From positions 1 to 6,338 of the forward strand of contig JAQYFM010000180.1 in assembly GCA_028723145.1 (NCBI GenBank): DNA of 6,338 bases. The letters are read 5' to 3'. Below the pieces are notes generated by a model. The model saw nothing but the letters and a program-made list of their open reading frames with translations, searched no databases and had not been told where the DNA came from. Both the position numbers and the translations under genes were made by a program. The stretch is from Spirochaetales bacterium. Its GTDB lineage: Bacteria; Spirochaetota; Spirochaetia; Sphaerochaetales; Sphaerochaetaceae. Below are positions 5,875-6,338 of the stretch, piece after piece (the stretch's first letter is position 1; the number at the start of each line of letters is the position of its first letter).

Positions 5875-5933
5875 ATTATCGGCAACAATTCTAATAAAAA
5901 ACAGATCATTATCTTAATTTTCTTGCCGGTAAT
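5875..5933. repeat. Long-range inverted repeat enclosing a smaller hairpin
   Basis: The arms ATTATCGGCAA and TTGCCGGTAAT are 11 bases each with one mismatch (a G-T pair if the + strand is transcribed), separated by 37 bases that contain the small hairpin at 5903-5914. The function is unknown; it could be an element end, a small RNA, or a decayed terminator. Confidence 0.4.
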
Positions 5934-6035
5934 TAAGAACACCACTCATATTTTTAATCTCTAAATAATAAAAAAATGGACGATTACGATAACACTATTC
6001 TTTGATGAAATTAGATAAGTAAGATAAATTTATAT

Positions 6036-6065
6036 GTGGCAATTACTTATATAAGTAATTACCAC
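6036..6065 (-). terminator. Long palindrome, probable terminator of the dehydrogenase gene
   Basis: This 30-base palindrome (GTGG-C-AATTACTTAT mirrored by ATAAGTAATT-A-CCAC) has 14 perfect pairs per arm plus one mismatch that becomes a G-U pair in - strand RNA. It starts 12 bases after the TAA of the dehydrogenase gene (6078-6080). The bases following it in that direction, ATATAAATTTATC, are A/T-rich without a clean U-run, so termination is probable but not certain. Confidence 0.5.
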
Positions 6066-6077
6066 AAATTATAATTC

Positions 6078-6338
6078 TTATTTAATTATTGCAATTGGTT
6101 CAATTGCCATTTCTTTTGCAATATCATTTACCATATCGAGGTTTTCAGAAAGAACTTCAACTATTCCACTTTTTTCAGAAGCAGCAAATTTATTTGCTTC
6201 AATTTCACCTGGCATTAAAATACCATTTGAATATTTAGCCTTCTTTGAAGATTTTAGTTCATTAATTCTTGCATCAACATCACTAAAGTACTTTTCTTCA
6301 TCATTAAATGCAGAAATATCCATTGCAATCATCATAAT
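6078..6338 (-). CDS. Malate/L-lactate dehydrogenase (Ldh_2 family), C-terminal end (5' part outside window)
   Basis: The - strand frame is open to the window edge, so only the last 87 codons are seen; the methionines at 6330-6335 are internal. MIAMDISAFNDEEKYFSDVD, then INELKSS and the MPGEIEANKFAASEKSGIVE segment, match the C-terminal part of the Ldh_2 / YlbC / ComC oxidoreductases (PF02615), which reduce or oxidise 2-hydroxy acids such as malate, L-lactate, ureidoglycolate or sulfolactate with NAD(P). The PGE-x-E motif followed by G-I-V-x-V and a closing short helix is characteristic. The NAD-binding and catalytic parts are outside the window, so the substrate cannot be assigned. It ends with TAA and is followed by a long palindrome that may terminate it. 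Confidence 0.85.
   Translation of the reverse strand: MMMIAMDISAFNDEEKYFSDVDARINELKSSKKAKYSNGILMPGEIEANKFAASEKSGIVEVLSENLDMVNDIAKEMAIEPIAIIK

Larger units (their letters stand above)
5841..6077. other. AT-rich intergenic region without a gene
   Basis: No plausible coding frame or RNA gene is visible in these 237 bases. They hold two inverted repeats: ATTATCGGCAA (5875-5885) with TTGCCGGTAAT (5923-5933), which encloses a smaller AGAT-CATT-ATCT hairpin (5903-5914), and a 30-base palindrome at 6036-6065 next to the dehydrogenase stop. Confidence 0.5.

Noticed and set aside
1..6338. CRISPR array, tRNA or rRNA gene, complete transposase
   Set aside because: No regularly spaced repeats, no cloverleaf with a T-loop GTTCGAAT-like sequence, no rRNA-like stretch and no TnpA were found on either strand by eye.

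Overview
The window is AT-rich bacterial chromosome. AGG-type ribosome binding sites, compact spacing, hairpin-plus-U terminators and the gene families present point to a low-GC anaerobe, most likely a Firmicute of the clostridial kind. No rRNA or other phylogenetic marker is present, so this is an inference from style.

Left part (1-2880, + strand): the 3' half of an 'AAA-ATPase-like / PD-(D/E)XK nuclease' family gene runs in from the left edge. It is followed by a complete fold-type-I PLP aminotransferase (816-1979) with a likely terminator whose stem includes its own stop codon. A 208-base gap follows, holding a candidate promoter and a strikingly structured leader, and then a complete queuosine-precursor transporter of the YhhQ/DUF165 family (2188-2880). 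Genes of that family are often controlled by preQ1 riboswitches. This leader can form two mutually exclusive folds but I cannot match it to preQ1-I or preQ1-II, which makes it the best candidate for something undescribed here.

Middle (2881-4721, + strand): a good promoter (TTGATT-17-TATACT), a strong hairpin/U-tract terminator lying between that promoter and the ribosome binding site, and then a complete CstA/BtsT-family carbon-starvation (pyruvate or peptide) transporter. The transporter has clearly different codon use from its neighbours and ends at a second strong terminator.

Right part (4703-6338, mostly - strand) is a decayed region. It holds the C-terminal DNA-binding half of an AraC-family regulator, broken by an in-frame TAA and cut off by the right end of an IS200/IS605-type element. 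Of that element only the tnpB C-terminus and the hairpin-rich right end (the omega-RNA region) remain. Next is an unrecognised 3' gene fragment on the + strand, an AT-rich gap with two inverted repeats, and the 3' end of a malate/L-lactate dehydrogenase (Ldh_2 type) gene on the - strand that leaves the window.

No single novel operon-scale system is evident. The genes are mostly independent housekeeping or transport units. The observations most worth following are the leader RNA at about 2079-2187, the possible attenuator ahead of the cstA-like gene, and the nuclease-less TnpB remnant that still carries its RNA-scaffold-like end inside a dead regulator gene.
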